Shown: one piece after another, positions 27,450-34,391 of the stretch
Position numbering within the stretch: the first letter of the stretch is position 1
Layout: each line of letters opens with the position of its first letter
Translations under genes and position numbers: made by a program
DNA from: W589 sp964611805
GTDB taxonomy: Bacteria > Chloroflexota > Dehalococcoidia > Dehalococcoidales > Fen-1064
Assembly (NCBI GenBank): GCA_964611805.1
Contig: CAZTBG010000012.1
Span: 1-39,462 of the forward strand
Direction: 5' to 3'
DNA length: 39,462 bases
Notes under the pieces: generated by a model
Database searches by the model: none
What the model was told of the DNA's origin: nothing
The model's input: the letters and a program-made list of their open reading frames with translations, nothing else

Positions 27450-27489
27450 TTGTTACTCTGCATATCTATGAATGAATACCTACAGTAGC

Positions 27490-27549
27490 ATCATAATTTA
27501 GTCCCGTTAGAACAGTGTCAGAGCCTAGTTAGAAAAAGGTTAGAATCCG
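27490..27549 (-). promoter_or_regulatory. GTTAGA operator array B with -10, sensor promoter
   Basis: Units start at 27506 (GTTAGAACAGT), 27517 (GTCAGAGCCTA), 27528 (GTTAGAAAAAG) and 27539 (GTTAGAATCCG), each 11 bp apart. This is the best-conserved array of the four. Ten bases separate it from TATGAT (minus strand, 27490-27495). Expected transcription start is about 27483, leaving roughly 34 nt of leader before the GTG start codon. Confidence 0.72.
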
Positions 27550-27558
27550 TTTTGAGCC

Positions 27559-27574
27559 GCCATGTTACCATGGC
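27559..27574. promoter_or_regulatory. Perfect dyad between divergent promoters
   Basis: GCCATG and CATGGC form a perfect 6-bp inverted repeat around TTAC, followed on the plus strand by TTTT. It lies 10 bp beyond array B. It could be a repressor site or a small terminator that insulates the two directions. Confidence 0.35.
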
Positions 27575-27649
27575 TTTTGGTGACGCAGCGAAGGCGGTTC
27601 GGATTGGCCGATAGTGACGATATGTTAAGAAAAGATAAGATTTGTGACC

Positions 27650-27678
27650 TTGACATTTGAGGCTAGACGTTGTATTCT
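27650..27678 (+). promoter_or_regulatory. Sigma70 promoter of the two-component operon
   Basis: A perfect TTGACA (27650-27655) stands 17 bp before TATTCT (27673-27678). Transcription from about 27685 would run through a leader of roughly 280 nt into the response regulator. The promoter carries no GTTAGA array, so the two-component genes seem to be expressed constitutively or by another control. Confidence 0.7.
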
Positions 27679-27751
27679 GTGAGGTGTATTTTCCTCTCTT
27701 TTCTATTCTTATCCTGACCTATGATTGAGTGTTAGTTGGGGCACCACAATC

Positions 27752-27789
27752 AGGCAATCCACCCTTTCAGTTTGAGGGTGTACTTGCCT
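27752..27789 (+). ncRNA. Structured leader hairpin
   Basis: In the leader of the response regulator mRNA, AGGCAA (27752-27757) pairs with TTGCCT (27784-27789), and CACCCT (27760-27765) with AGGGTG (27775-27780), around a 9-nt loop. This gives 12 paired bases with a small internal loop. There is no U-run, so it does not look like a simple terminator. I do not recognise a known riboswitch. Confidence 0.4.
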
Positions 27790-27967
27790 CACCAGTGGTC
27801 CGGGGATTGGAGAGACAAATAATAAACTCTGCTTGGTAAATCAGAGGGTGAGTCCTTTATCAGGTGCACTCGAAGACGAGCCCGGGTGATTGGTACAGGT
27901 AAAATACATTAGGGGGGGAAGCGAGGTGTAGTTCTGGCCTACATTATCGTGGTGTAGGGTGGTCAGT

Positions 27968-28714
27968 GTGAGAGAGAAGATATTACTGGTTGACGATGAT
28001 TCCGAATTCTTAGGGCTGGCCCAGACATGGCTGCAAAGCGCCGGATATAGTGTGATAACGGCGGAGGATGGCAAAGTCGGGTTACGCCGTGTCTTTAGTG
28101 GCCGTCCTCATCTGGTTGTCCTGGACGGCAATATGCCCGCTATGGATGGCTGGGAGGTGTGCCACCGCATCAGGGATATGAGTGATATTCCGGTTATTAT
28201 GGTTACAGTGAATGGAGAGGCAGCAGACCGGCTGAGGGGATTCGACGTCGGAGCTGATGACTATATGACCAAGCCGATTGATTTTTCCGAGCTGCTGGCA
28301 CGAATCGGGGCTATCCTGCGGCGCTGCTCAATCGACATGCAAGAGGAAGTTTCCGAGAGCTTCCAGGGTGGGGAAATAGAGATAGACTGGAGGGGCCGCC
28401 GGGTCTATGTAAGAGGGGAGATGGTGAAGCTATCGCCGACGGAGTTCAAGCTGCTATCGTGTTTAATGAAGAACGGCGGTTGGGTGGTCACTCACGAGCA
28501 GTTACTCCAGAAGGTCTGGGGACCGAACTATGTTGGCGACAAGTCTTTTGTCAAGCTATATATCAGGTACCTGAGACAGAAAATAGAAGAAGACCCGCGC
28601 AAGCCACGTTTGATTCTAACCGAGCGGGGTGTAGGCTACCGTTTTGCGGTGCGTGGCAGGCAATCCAACATTCCCAGGGGCGAGCATATTGCACGGACAA
28701 GCACCTTCTCATAA
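27968..28714 (+). CDS. OmpR/PhoB-family response regulator
   Basis: A receiver domain with the full set of residues (LLVDDDSE acidic patch, phospho-acceptor in VVLDGNMP, Lys in YMTKPID) is followed by a winged-helix Trans_reg_C DNA-binding domain (about residues 135-238, with LSPTEFKLLSCLMKN and LTERGVGYRF). I prefer the GTG at 27968, which has AGGGTGGT at good spacing; a GTG at 27959 is also in frame. Regulators of this family bind tandem 11-bp direct repeats, which makes this the natural candidate to bind the four GTTAGA arrays in the window. The cognate kinase gene follows at once. Confidence 0.93.
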   Translation: MREKILLVDDDSEFLGLAQTWLQSAGYSVITAEDGKVGLRRVFSGRPHLVVLDGNMPAMDGWEVCHRIRDMSDIPVIMVTVNGEAADRLRGFDVGADDYMTKPIDFSELLARIGAILRRCSIDMQEEVSESFQGGEIEIDWRGRRVYVRGEMVKLSPTEFKLLSCLMKNGGWVVTHEQLLQKVWGPNYVGDKSFVKLYIRYLRQKIEEDPRKPRLILTERGVGYRFAVRGRQSNIPRGEHIARTSTFS

Positions 28715-30137
28715 TCAGGAATCTAGGGTACATTCCGGGCTCAATTCGGGTGAGGTGGCTCGTCAGGATGAAGGGCAGGTATTGTCGCCTGGGAGAACAG
28801 GGGACACGAGCAGTCACCAGATTGGGCAGTCGATACTGGAAGCGCCAGTTTTGGGTCATTTGATTCCAGGTGCCGAGAGCTGTGTTGTCTTCTTTTATGA
28901 CCCTGTTCAGCGCCGGCTCTACCCACGGGCTGCCGTAAACCTCTCTTCTGGATTTGTTGATGCTCTCGCTGATAAAGAGCAGGGCGAACGGCTGATAGCG
29001 AGAGCGGTGGAACAGTCTGACCCATATCTTCTGGTCCGCCTCCCTGGTAATAATCAGTTCAAGTCCATACGAGCACAGGCTCGCCGGGAGGGAATACATA
29101 CACTGTGGCTGATTCCCTGGTATCGCCGGGATGGAGGTCTGTCAGGTGTATTTATCTTTGCCTCCAAACAGGCGTTTTCACCCGGCAAGCAGGCCTTCGC
29201 GGCAGCTGCGCTCCTGACTGAGTTGATGTCCGTGGAACAGGCCACGCAAGGTCAGGGACCAGTTAGGGTCGATGAGGGGCCTGATGAAGGGATTCCCTAT
29301 CCTTTCACCATCATCGGGAAAGATACCGAGGGTGATGCATCCCGGACGCAGAAGGATGAACATGGTATCCCGGTCATCTATAATGATGTTGTACAGAAGC
29401 GGGCGAAACGTACTGAGCCGGATGCCGTTTCTGTGCTCTCTCATGAATTACTTTCCCCGCTGACTCTAATCAAGGGCTACGCTGCTACCCTGCTACAGTT
29501 AGCTGAGGTTATCACTGAGGAGCAGGGTAAGCAGTATCTCCAGGGAATTCAAGCAGCGACCGACCGGGTAATTCGTTTGCTTGAAAATTTAAGGGATATC
29601 TCAAGATTTGAAATAGCCGCTCCAAGCCTTCTTTTACAGCCTACTCCATTACCAGAACTGCTGCGTAAGGCGGTGTTTGAGATACAGAGCCAGACCGCAG
29701 AACATGTACTTAAATTGCGGCTGTCCGACCCCTTACCTCTGGTAAACGTTGACCGGCAGAAGACAGAGCAGGTGTTGACAAACCTGCTGACGAATGCGGT
29801 CAAATACTCACCGCAGGGTGGAGACATCGAGGTCATGGCGTGGCTGGCTAATGGCGAGCGTGAAGTGCAGGGGGAACTGGAGAAAGTACCCCCGTTGAGA
29901 TATCCCTGCCTTATCGTGACCGTTTCCGATTCGGGGATTGGGATACCCGAACCGGAGCAGGAGCGGATATTTGAGCGTTTTTATCGGGTGGACAATCGGT
30001 TTACCCGCGCTACTTCTGGGGCTGGTCTTGGCCTGCACATCTGCAAGATTATCGTGGAAGCCCATGGGGGTCGTATCTGGGCCAGTAACAGGGTTCGGGA
30101 AGGTAGTGTCTTCAGCTTTTCTATTCCGGTAAAGTAG
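28644..30137 (+). CDS. Soluble GAF-type sensor histidine kinase
   Basis: The coordinates are the longest reading (TTG start, 497 aa, 71-bp overlap with the regulator). Starts at TTG 28689 or GTG 28755 are more likely, the latter giving 460 aa. An N-terminal GAF-like domain (about residues 60-205 of the long form, with ESCVVFFYDP and TLWLIPWYRRDGGLSGVFIFAS) precedes an intact kinase core: H-box LSHELLSPLTLI, N-box LLTNAVKYS, G1 SDSGIGIP, F-box IFERFYRV and G2 GAGLGLHI. No transmembrane segment is seen, so the signal is probably cytoplasmic. It is the presumed phosphodonor for the response regulator encoded just before it. Confidence 0.88.
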   Translation: MRCVAGNPTFPGASILHGQAPSHNQESRVHSGLNSGEVARQDEGQVLSPGRTGDTSSHQIGQSILEAPVLGHLIPGAESCVVFFYDPVQRRLYPRAAVNLSSGFVDALADKEQGERLIARAVEQSDPYLLVRLPGNNQFKSIRAQARREGIHTLWLIPWYRRDGGLSGVFIFASKQAFSPGKQAFAAAALLTELMSVEQATQGQGPVRVDEGPDEGIPYPFTIIGKDTEGDASRTQKDEHGIPVIYNDVVQKRAKRTEPDAVSVLSHELLSPLTLIKGYAATLLQLAEVITEEQGKQYLQGIQAATDRVIRLLENLRDISRFEIAAPSLLLQPTPLPELLRKAVFEIQSQTAEHVLKLRLSDPLPLVNVDRQKTEQVLTNLLTNAVKYSPQGGDIEVMAWLANGEREVQGELEKVPPLRYPCLIVTVSDSGIGIPEPEQERIFERFYRVDNRFTRATSGAGLGLHICKIIVEAHGGRIWASNRVREGSVFSFSIPVK

Positions 30138-30191
30138 TCAGACAGGCCGGGTCACTCCGGTTCTTCACCGAATTTAACAGCAGGTTCTTTT

Positions 30192-30995
30192 TTAACCGTA
30201 CCTAGCTACTATCGAAAGTCCTGCCTTAACCTCATCTCCCACCTTGATTTTTATACTGAGGTTCTCCAGTTCTGGAATGGCTACATCAACTTGAGAGCCA
30301 AATACGATGGCTCCGATTCTCTGTCCAATCTGAAGATCGTTGCCCTCCTTGACATAGGAAACTATCCTTCTGACGAGACGTGATGCAATCTGGACGACAC
30401 CCACATTGAACGTCCCGTTACCAATAACCATAGTGACCCTTTCATTCAGGATGTCTGATTCTTGCTTGCGCAAAGACATGAATTTACCGGCAGTACGCTT
30501 GCGGAGGAGTATCTTCCCGGCTATCGGGGCCCTGTTAACGTGGATATTGAGTATGTTCATGTCAATTCCTACTAGGTAGACTATGTTCGGGAGTAGATCG
30601 GTATCCGTTATCTCATTTAGTTTAAATCTTCTCTCACCTTTGGTCGAAACCAGAGCTGTCCCCTTTTCGACTTTATTGACATAAACAACCGTCCCATCGG
30701 CAGGAGAGAGGATTACATTTTCGGTTACAGTAGGAGTCCTCTCCGGGTCCCGGTAGAACCTGGTGAGGATGATTAGTCCTGTTACCAGCATGATCAGTGG
30801 TAGTTCGAGTACAACCAGCGCGGCGGTACTTAATCCGGTGGCGTAGCCTATCTGGCTTACAATTAGCCCGGTCAGCGCCCCAATGATAACCCCACCAGAG
30901 ATTGCTATCTTAATCTTAATGCGCCACTTCCAGGCAAGGAGCGGCAGAAACACGAGCGCGAATGCTAGGCTGGTAGCCAGTAGTTCCCATCTCAT
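30192..30995 (-). CDS. Phosphatidylserine decarboxylase-related membrane protein
   Basis: This 267-aa protein has two or three N-terminal hydrophobic segments (about residues 5-85), then a PSD_ASD (PF02666) domain. Family marks are FYRDPERTPT, SPADGTVVYV near residue 118, NILNIHVNRAPIAGKI near 170 and the self-cleavage site in IVFGSQVDV near 232, where Gly-Ser scission creates the pyruvoyl group. All expected landmarks are present, so a real decarboxylase of phosphatidylserine or a related head group is plausible. It is the third gene of the deacetylase operon, 2 bp after the ATP-grasp gene, an unusual companion that suggests lipid head-group or lipid-linked modification. It converges with the kinase gene across 54 bp. 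Confidence 0.85.
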   Translation of the reverse strand: MRWELLATSLAFALVFLPLLAWKWRIKIKIAISGGVIIGALTGLIVSQIGYATGLSTAALVVLELPLIMLVTGLIILTRFYRDPERTPTVTENVILSPADGTVVYVNKVEKGTALVSTKGERRFKLNEITDTDLLPNIVYLVGIDMNILNIHVNRAPIAGKILLRKRTAGKFMSLRKQESDILNERVTMVIGNGTFNVGVVQIASRLVRRIVSYVKEGNDLQIGQRIGAIVFGSQVDVAIPELENLSIKIKVGDEVKAGLSIVARYG

Positions 30996-30997
30996 GG

Positions 30998-32236
30998 CTA
31001 GAAACCCCTCTTCTTCCAGAGATAGGGGAGCATGAGGAGTTCCACGATGAAGGGCAGGGGGTCTTTCACGGAGAAAACGGCAAACTGCTTCTTGCCCTTC
31101 AGGGAACTGATATAATCACCAAACTTTAATCTGCCCTTGAGTAGTGCCGACACCACGGTGGGGATGTCGGTGACCAGCCTGATCCACTTGGCTTGTTTGG
31201 GGGTAGCGCCATTCTGCTCCACCTTCTCTCCGAGCATGTCAAGGTACAACAAGTATGGCAGGTTCACACCAGCTCCGATTGCCAGGGTATGCCATCCCCA
31301 AGGCCTTGGGTTAATTTCAATGAGCTTGTATTGCCTGTCCTTCGGGTCCCACATGAACTCGACCTCTGATAGTCCGTAGTAGCCTATTGCCTTAAGTATT
31401 CTGGCGGCCAGTTCTTCCATCTCTGGAATATCTACAGTTTCAGCGTAAGTAGTGGCATGACCGAAGTCCATAGGATGCTGTCTGAGACGCCGCGCCACTA
31501 TTTTTGCCAATAGTTCACCATTCTTACATAGCGAGCCGACGGAATAGAGGTTTTGGCTTCCCCCGGGTACGAACTCCTGAACCATTATCTCGCAGTCACC
31601 GACAATCGCCCGGACTCTGTTGAACTCATCGATAAGCTCTCTTTTACTGTCCATGCGGATTGCCTTCTTCCCTATTCTACTATAAAAAGGTTCTTTTACT
31701 GATGGCTTGATAATCACCGGAAATTGCATGTCCAGCTGCTCCAGTTCGGCAACATTCCGGGGAAAGAATGTTTTGGGAACAGCGATGCCACACTTCGTGG
31801 CAAGCTCGTAGGTCAGTCTCTTCTCGCAGGCGAACCTGACTGTTTCCCAGGTTGGCGTGGTGATCCTGTAGTATTTCTCCAGTTCTTCTTTATTCCTTGC
31901 TAGAAAACGAACCGTTTCATCGTCATTTGGATAAAGTAACCATCCTTCAAGGTTTTCTTCTCTGGCCAGGTCTACCAGGAAATTGAATAATAGGGCTTCC
32001 TCCTTGGCATCAGGGCACTTTTCGAACTTCCAGACATATCTCGAAAATCTGCCGATGCAAAGTCCCTTGTCCAGCAGGTATACCGGAACATTTTGTCGTG
32101 CTAGGCTTCTGGTGACACCTAAGGCCTGGAAATCACCTCCAAGAATGACTGCACCGACTGGTTTAGTCTGGCGGTGACGGCGGTCGGTCGTTTCTTGCTC
32201 CAATTCAGATTTCTTGATGGTACTGCTCTTTAACAA
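30998..32236 (-). CDS. ATP-grasp carboxylate-amine ligase family protein
   Basis: I place the start at TTG 32236, just after the deacetylase stop (412 aa); the open frame extends to 32290. An N-terminal Rossmann-like pre-ATP-grasp part (GAVILGGDFQALGVTRSL) precedes the ATP-grasp fold: FPVIIKPS (ATP lysine), IMVQEFVPGG, LSEVEFMWDP and the metal-binding LIEINPRPWGWH. These enzymes form amide bonds between a carboxylate and an amine through an acyl-phosphate. The substrate is unknown; a sugar uronate, an amino acid or a lipid head group would all fit the neighbours (deacetylase, phosphatidylserine decarboxylase-like, FemAB-like proteins). GGAGG lies 13 nt before the chosen start, which is rather far. 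Confidence 0.8.
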   Translation of the reverse strand: MLKSSTIKKSELEQETTDRRHRQTKPVGAVILGGDFQALGVTRSLARQNVPVYLLDKGLCIGRFSRYVWKFEKCPDAKEEALLFNFLVDLAREENLEGWLLYPNDDETVRFLARNKEELEKYYRITTPTWETVRFACEKRLTYELATKCGIAVPKTFFPRNVAELEQLDMQFPVIIKPSVKEPFYSRIGKKAIRMDSKRELIDEFNRVRAIVGDCEIMVQEFVPGGSQNLYSVGSLCKNGELLAKIVARRLRQHPMDFGHATTYAETVDIPEMEELAARILKAIGYYGLSEVEFMWDPKDRQYKLIEINPRPWGWHTLAIGAGVNLPYLLYLDMLGEKVEQNGATPKQAKWIRLVTDIPTVVSALLKGRLKFGDYISSLKGKKQFAVFSVKDPLPFIVELLMLPYLWKKRGF

Positions 32237-32243
32237 CGATGAG

Positions 32244-33569
32244 TCATTGCCTCCTCTTTTGCCGCCAATTTTCAAATACTCGCAGCACAAAATCGATCAA
32301 GGTTATCGAGTCGATATCTCCTGTTACAGATAGAGCACTCCTTGACTGGTAAGGCCAACGCCAGAATCTGAGCAGGGGAGCGTTTGATTGCTCGATTTTC
32401 TCCGAAAGCGGCTTCTCGTCAGCTTCCGTGAACTGTGCTAGGTCGCTGAGGTAAAGTCCGTGGTTCTCGGACTGATTACTTTGTTCCACGACAAAGCCTT
32501 CGGTCTTCAGAAATTTTATAGCAGCCGGCGCAGAATCAAGGCTAATGCCGATAACAGGGCGTACAGGACTCTCCAGGATGAAGTCTCTGGCACTGATACA
32601 TCTATAGTTATCTACCCATTCTGTGGACGGTACATCTACCCTGCAGTCCTTTACCAGAAGGGTTGCCCTATCGGTACAGTCTGCTTTAACACTATACTTA
32701 CCAGTACCTTCTGTAATGACATCAAGAGAAAACTGTCCTTTCTCTCGCCACCAGTCACTAATTTCTCCAAGAGTCGCAACCCAGATCGGAGGATTCAATC
32801 GCCTTGCTTGTTGTACTACGTCTATTAAGGCGCTTTCGCAGAATGAAATTCGTTCCGGATGTAATTGTATGGTGAATAGCTCTCCCTTGTCATAGGTTCT
32901 CTGCAAGACCTCTAACCAGATTCTGCTAATTTCTTTCTTATCGGTTATGCCGAGTCTATCTACCATTGCCTCATCATCTGGCATTGAAACCGGAATTTCG
33001 GTAAAACCATCGATAAATCTTGGCAAGGCAAGGTACTCTTCAGCTTTGTGAGACATGTAGTAATCAAGAAGCCTGTTGTATTCGCACCAAGACTGCTTTG
33101 AGTATTTAGCCTGGTCGATTACGCCCCAGTTTATACTGTGGCTACTATCATACTGGAATCCAAGATTGGTGAGTACTTCGGATGTCTTGCTATTGATGCG
33201 TAGAAACGGAGCGCGAAAACCGCTAAAAGAGACCTTAGAACTTTCGAAAACCTTGATTGCTTTGTTAAAGTGTTCAATCTGTTGTTCTAATGATGCGAGT
33301 CTGTAGTCCGTATGGATATAGCCGTGAACGGCAAGTTCAACACCTTGCTTGTGCTGTTTCCTTATTATATCGGGGTGCCTTTTAAGCGTTACAGCCGTTA
33401 TGGCGAATGTTGGGGTGAAACCAAGGCTGCTGGCGACAGCACTATATCTTTTTAATTTGTACTGAAACGTTTTAGCGGTGATGCCGAAACGACATAGTAC
33501 GGTCATAACCCTCCGGATTAGATTACGAGTGCCTCTGGAGTGCGATAGATAACGCCCTGTGTTCATCAT
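32244..33569 (-). CDS. Polysaccharide deacetylase-like protein, atypical NodB domain
   Basis: The first ~270 residues of this 441-aa protein match a NodB-type deacetylase: GFTPTFAITAVTLKRHPDII near residue 50, metal motif VHGYIHTDY near 82, FSGFRAPF near 114 and TIQLHPERI near 238. The usual first motif (TFDDG), which supplies the catalytic base and a metal ligand, is absent upstream. However a TFDDG-like string, ALSVTGDIDSITLIDF, appears at the extreme C-terminus after RFWRWPYQSRS, the kind of context that normally opens such domains. A second domain of unknown function fills residues 275-405. It is first gene of an operon with the ATP-grasp and decarboxylase-like genes, driven by array C; the predicted transcript begins at or within the start codon. 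Confidence 0.78.
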   Translation of the reverse strand: MMNTGRYLSHSRGTRNLIRRVMTVLCRFGITAKTFQYKLKRYSAVASSLGFTPTFAITAVTLKRHPDIIRKQHKQGVELAVHGYIHTDYRLASLEQQIEHFNKAIKVFESSKVSFSGFRAPFLRINSKTSEVLTNLGFQYDSSHSINWGVIDQAKYSKQSWCEYNRLLDYYMSHKAEEYLALPRFIDGFTEIPVSMPDDEAMVDRLGITDKKEISRIWLEVLQRTYDKGELFTIQLHPERISFCESALIDVVQQARRLNPPIWVATLGEISDWWREKGQFSLDVITEGTGKYSVKADCTDRATLLVKDCRVDVPSTEWVDNYRCISARDFILESPVRPVIGISLDSAPAAIKFLKTEGFVVEQSNQSENHGLYLSDLAQFTEADEKPLSEKIEQSNAPLLRFWRWPYQSRSALSVTGDIDSITLIDFVLRVFENWRQKRRQ

Positions 33570-33573
33570 TCGT

Positions 33574-33633
33574 ATATTATCAACCTGAAGTTGGAATACG
33601 GTTAGAGTAACGTTATCACGTGGTTAGAATAAA
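33574..33633 (-). promoter_or_regulatory. GTTAGA operator array C with -10, deacetylase operon promoter
   Basis: Units begin at 33590 (GTTGGAATACG), 33601 (GTTAGAGTAAC), 33612 (GTTATCACGTG) and 33623 (GTTAGAATAAA). Ten bases downstream in the sense direction is TAATAT (minus strand, 33574-33579), overlapped by GATAAT at 33576-33581. The start would fall near 33567, making the mRNA leaderless or nearly so. Confidence 0.68.
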
Positions 33634-33766
33634 AGTATTATATAACTTTGAGTTTTCAGATAGTATAGTTATTACTTTGCTCACGTAACCAAGGTGAAGA
33701 GAATCGGCTGGTCATTATCGTGACTCCAGCGTTAAAAAATATATAACTGCATGTTTCATATACTTG

Positions 33767-33788
33767 ACCCCTGATGACTTGTAGGGGT
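33767..33788. other. Inverted repeat upstream of the HTH gene
   Basis: ACCCCT (33767-33772) and AGGGGT (33783-33788) flank a 10-nt spacer. It lies about 80 bp before the HTH gene in an AT-rich stretch (33634-33835) that otherwise shows nothing I can assign, and could be an operator of that gene. Confidence 0.3.
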
Positions 33789-33868
33789 TCGGGACTGGTG
33801 GGACAACGACTAGATTTAGCAAGCTTTCTAATGAAGTGGATGCGGCTAATAACATGGAGAAACAGGGA

Positions 33869-34081
33869 ATGGCATATAAGCAAAGATATATCTCTGTGCT
33901 GACAGTACGAGAGGTAGCCGAGGTTCCCAATGTTCATGTGAATTCGGTGAGAAGGTGGAGTGGCCTCGGTATACTAAAGGGCTACCGCATTGGTCCCCGG
34001 GGTGACCGGCGCTTTCGTCGGGAAGACGTTGTTGCCTTTCTACCGGGAGAGAATAATAGTGGCCGTCAAGAAGATCTATAA
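33869..34081 (+). CDS. Small HTH protein of the excisionase/BldC type
   Basis: The ATG at 33869 is chosen (70 aa), with GGAG 9 nt upstream; in-frame ATGs at 33854 and 33836 are less well placed. The protein is a single winged-helix MerR-like/HTH_17 domain: ISVLTVREVAEV, NVHVNSVRRWSGLGIL as recognition helix region, then YRIGPRGDRRFRREDVVAFL. Such proteins bind DNA as architectural or developmental regulators. The first helix carries a proline (EVPNVHV) where a glycine-turn such as LLGVHV is usual. It stands between the two array-controlled operons and may regulate either, which is inference from position only. Confidence 0.82.
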   Translation: MAYKQRYISVLTVREVAEVPNVHVNSVRRWSGLGILKGYRIGPRGDRRFRREDVVAFLPGENNSGRQEDL

Positions 34082-34137
34082 CCATCCAGGTCACTGTAAT
34101 AACTATTTCCATCCCGTCTGACATGTTCTTCCTAGGT

Positions 34138-34223
34138 TAAACTCCCCATCTTATTAATTACTAAAAGTCTAACCTAAACTGTAACCCCCATCTTGTTTAC
34201 AGTAATTACAACTGTTTTCTAAC
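34138..34223 (+). repeat. Imperfect tandem duplication in the FemAB promoter
   Basis: The ordered blocks TAAACT, CCCCATCTT, AATTAC and TCTAAC occur at 34138, 34144, 34156 and 34168, and again at 34175, 34186, 34204 and 34218. The second copy merges into array D. It looks like an old duplication of part of the regulatory region followed by small insertions. Confidence 0.5.
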
Positions 34224-34261
34224 TGTACACTGACACTTTTCTAACCAGGCATTGCTATAGT
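34202..34261 (+). promoter_or_regulatory. GTTAGA operator array D with -10, FemAB operon promoter
   Basis: Read on the plus strand the units end in TACAAC (34207-34212), TCTAAC (34218-34223), ACTGAC (34229-34234) and TCTAAC (34240-34245), 11 bp apart. Ten bases later comes TATAGT (34256-34261). In gene-proximal to distal order the units read GTTAGAAAAGT, GTCAGTGTACA, GTTAGAAAACA, GTTGTAATTAC on the other strand, close to array B. The start would be near 34268. Confidence 0.7.
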
Positions 34262-34391
34262 CATACATAAGACAGCAAGATGTAGTATTATCGTTAAGCA
34301 GCTTGTTGATTTTCAGTAGAGTGGAGAAAGGTGAAGGCACTCAGTCGTTGTTTTATATTGGTGGTAAGTAAACCGTTTCCGTTATTTAAGG

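Larger units (their letters stand above)
27450..27967. other. Divergent regulatory region, about 510 bp
   Basis: The region separates the degenerate sensor gene (leftward) from the response regulator (rightward). From left to right it holds array B with its -10 (27490-27549), a perfect dyad GCCATG-TTAC-CATGGC (27559-27574), a strong rightward promoter (27650-27678) and a structured leader with a long hairpin (27752-27789). No open frame in it looks like a gene. Confidence 0.7.
34082..34391. other. Intergenic promoter region of the FemAB operon
   Basis: This 310-bp stretch has no gene. It contains an imperfect tandem duplication (34138-34173 and 34175-34223), array D with its -10 (34202-34261) and a leader of about 120 nt without evident structure. 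Confidence 0.65.

Noticed and set aside
27679..27967. A c-di-GMP or other known riboswitch in the response-regulator leader
   Set aside because: I could not match conserved core sequences of any class I know; only a hairpin can be supported.
30138..30191. A bidirectional terminator between the convergent kinase and decarboxylase-like genes
   Set aside because: Only four-base-pair stems could be found near the T-run at about 30186-30193, too weak to list.
32228..32248. An ATG overlapping the deacetylase stop (ATGACT...) as the start of the ATP-grasp gene
   Set aside because: It is out of frame with the ATP-grasp protein and terminates after five codons, so a TTG start is preferred.
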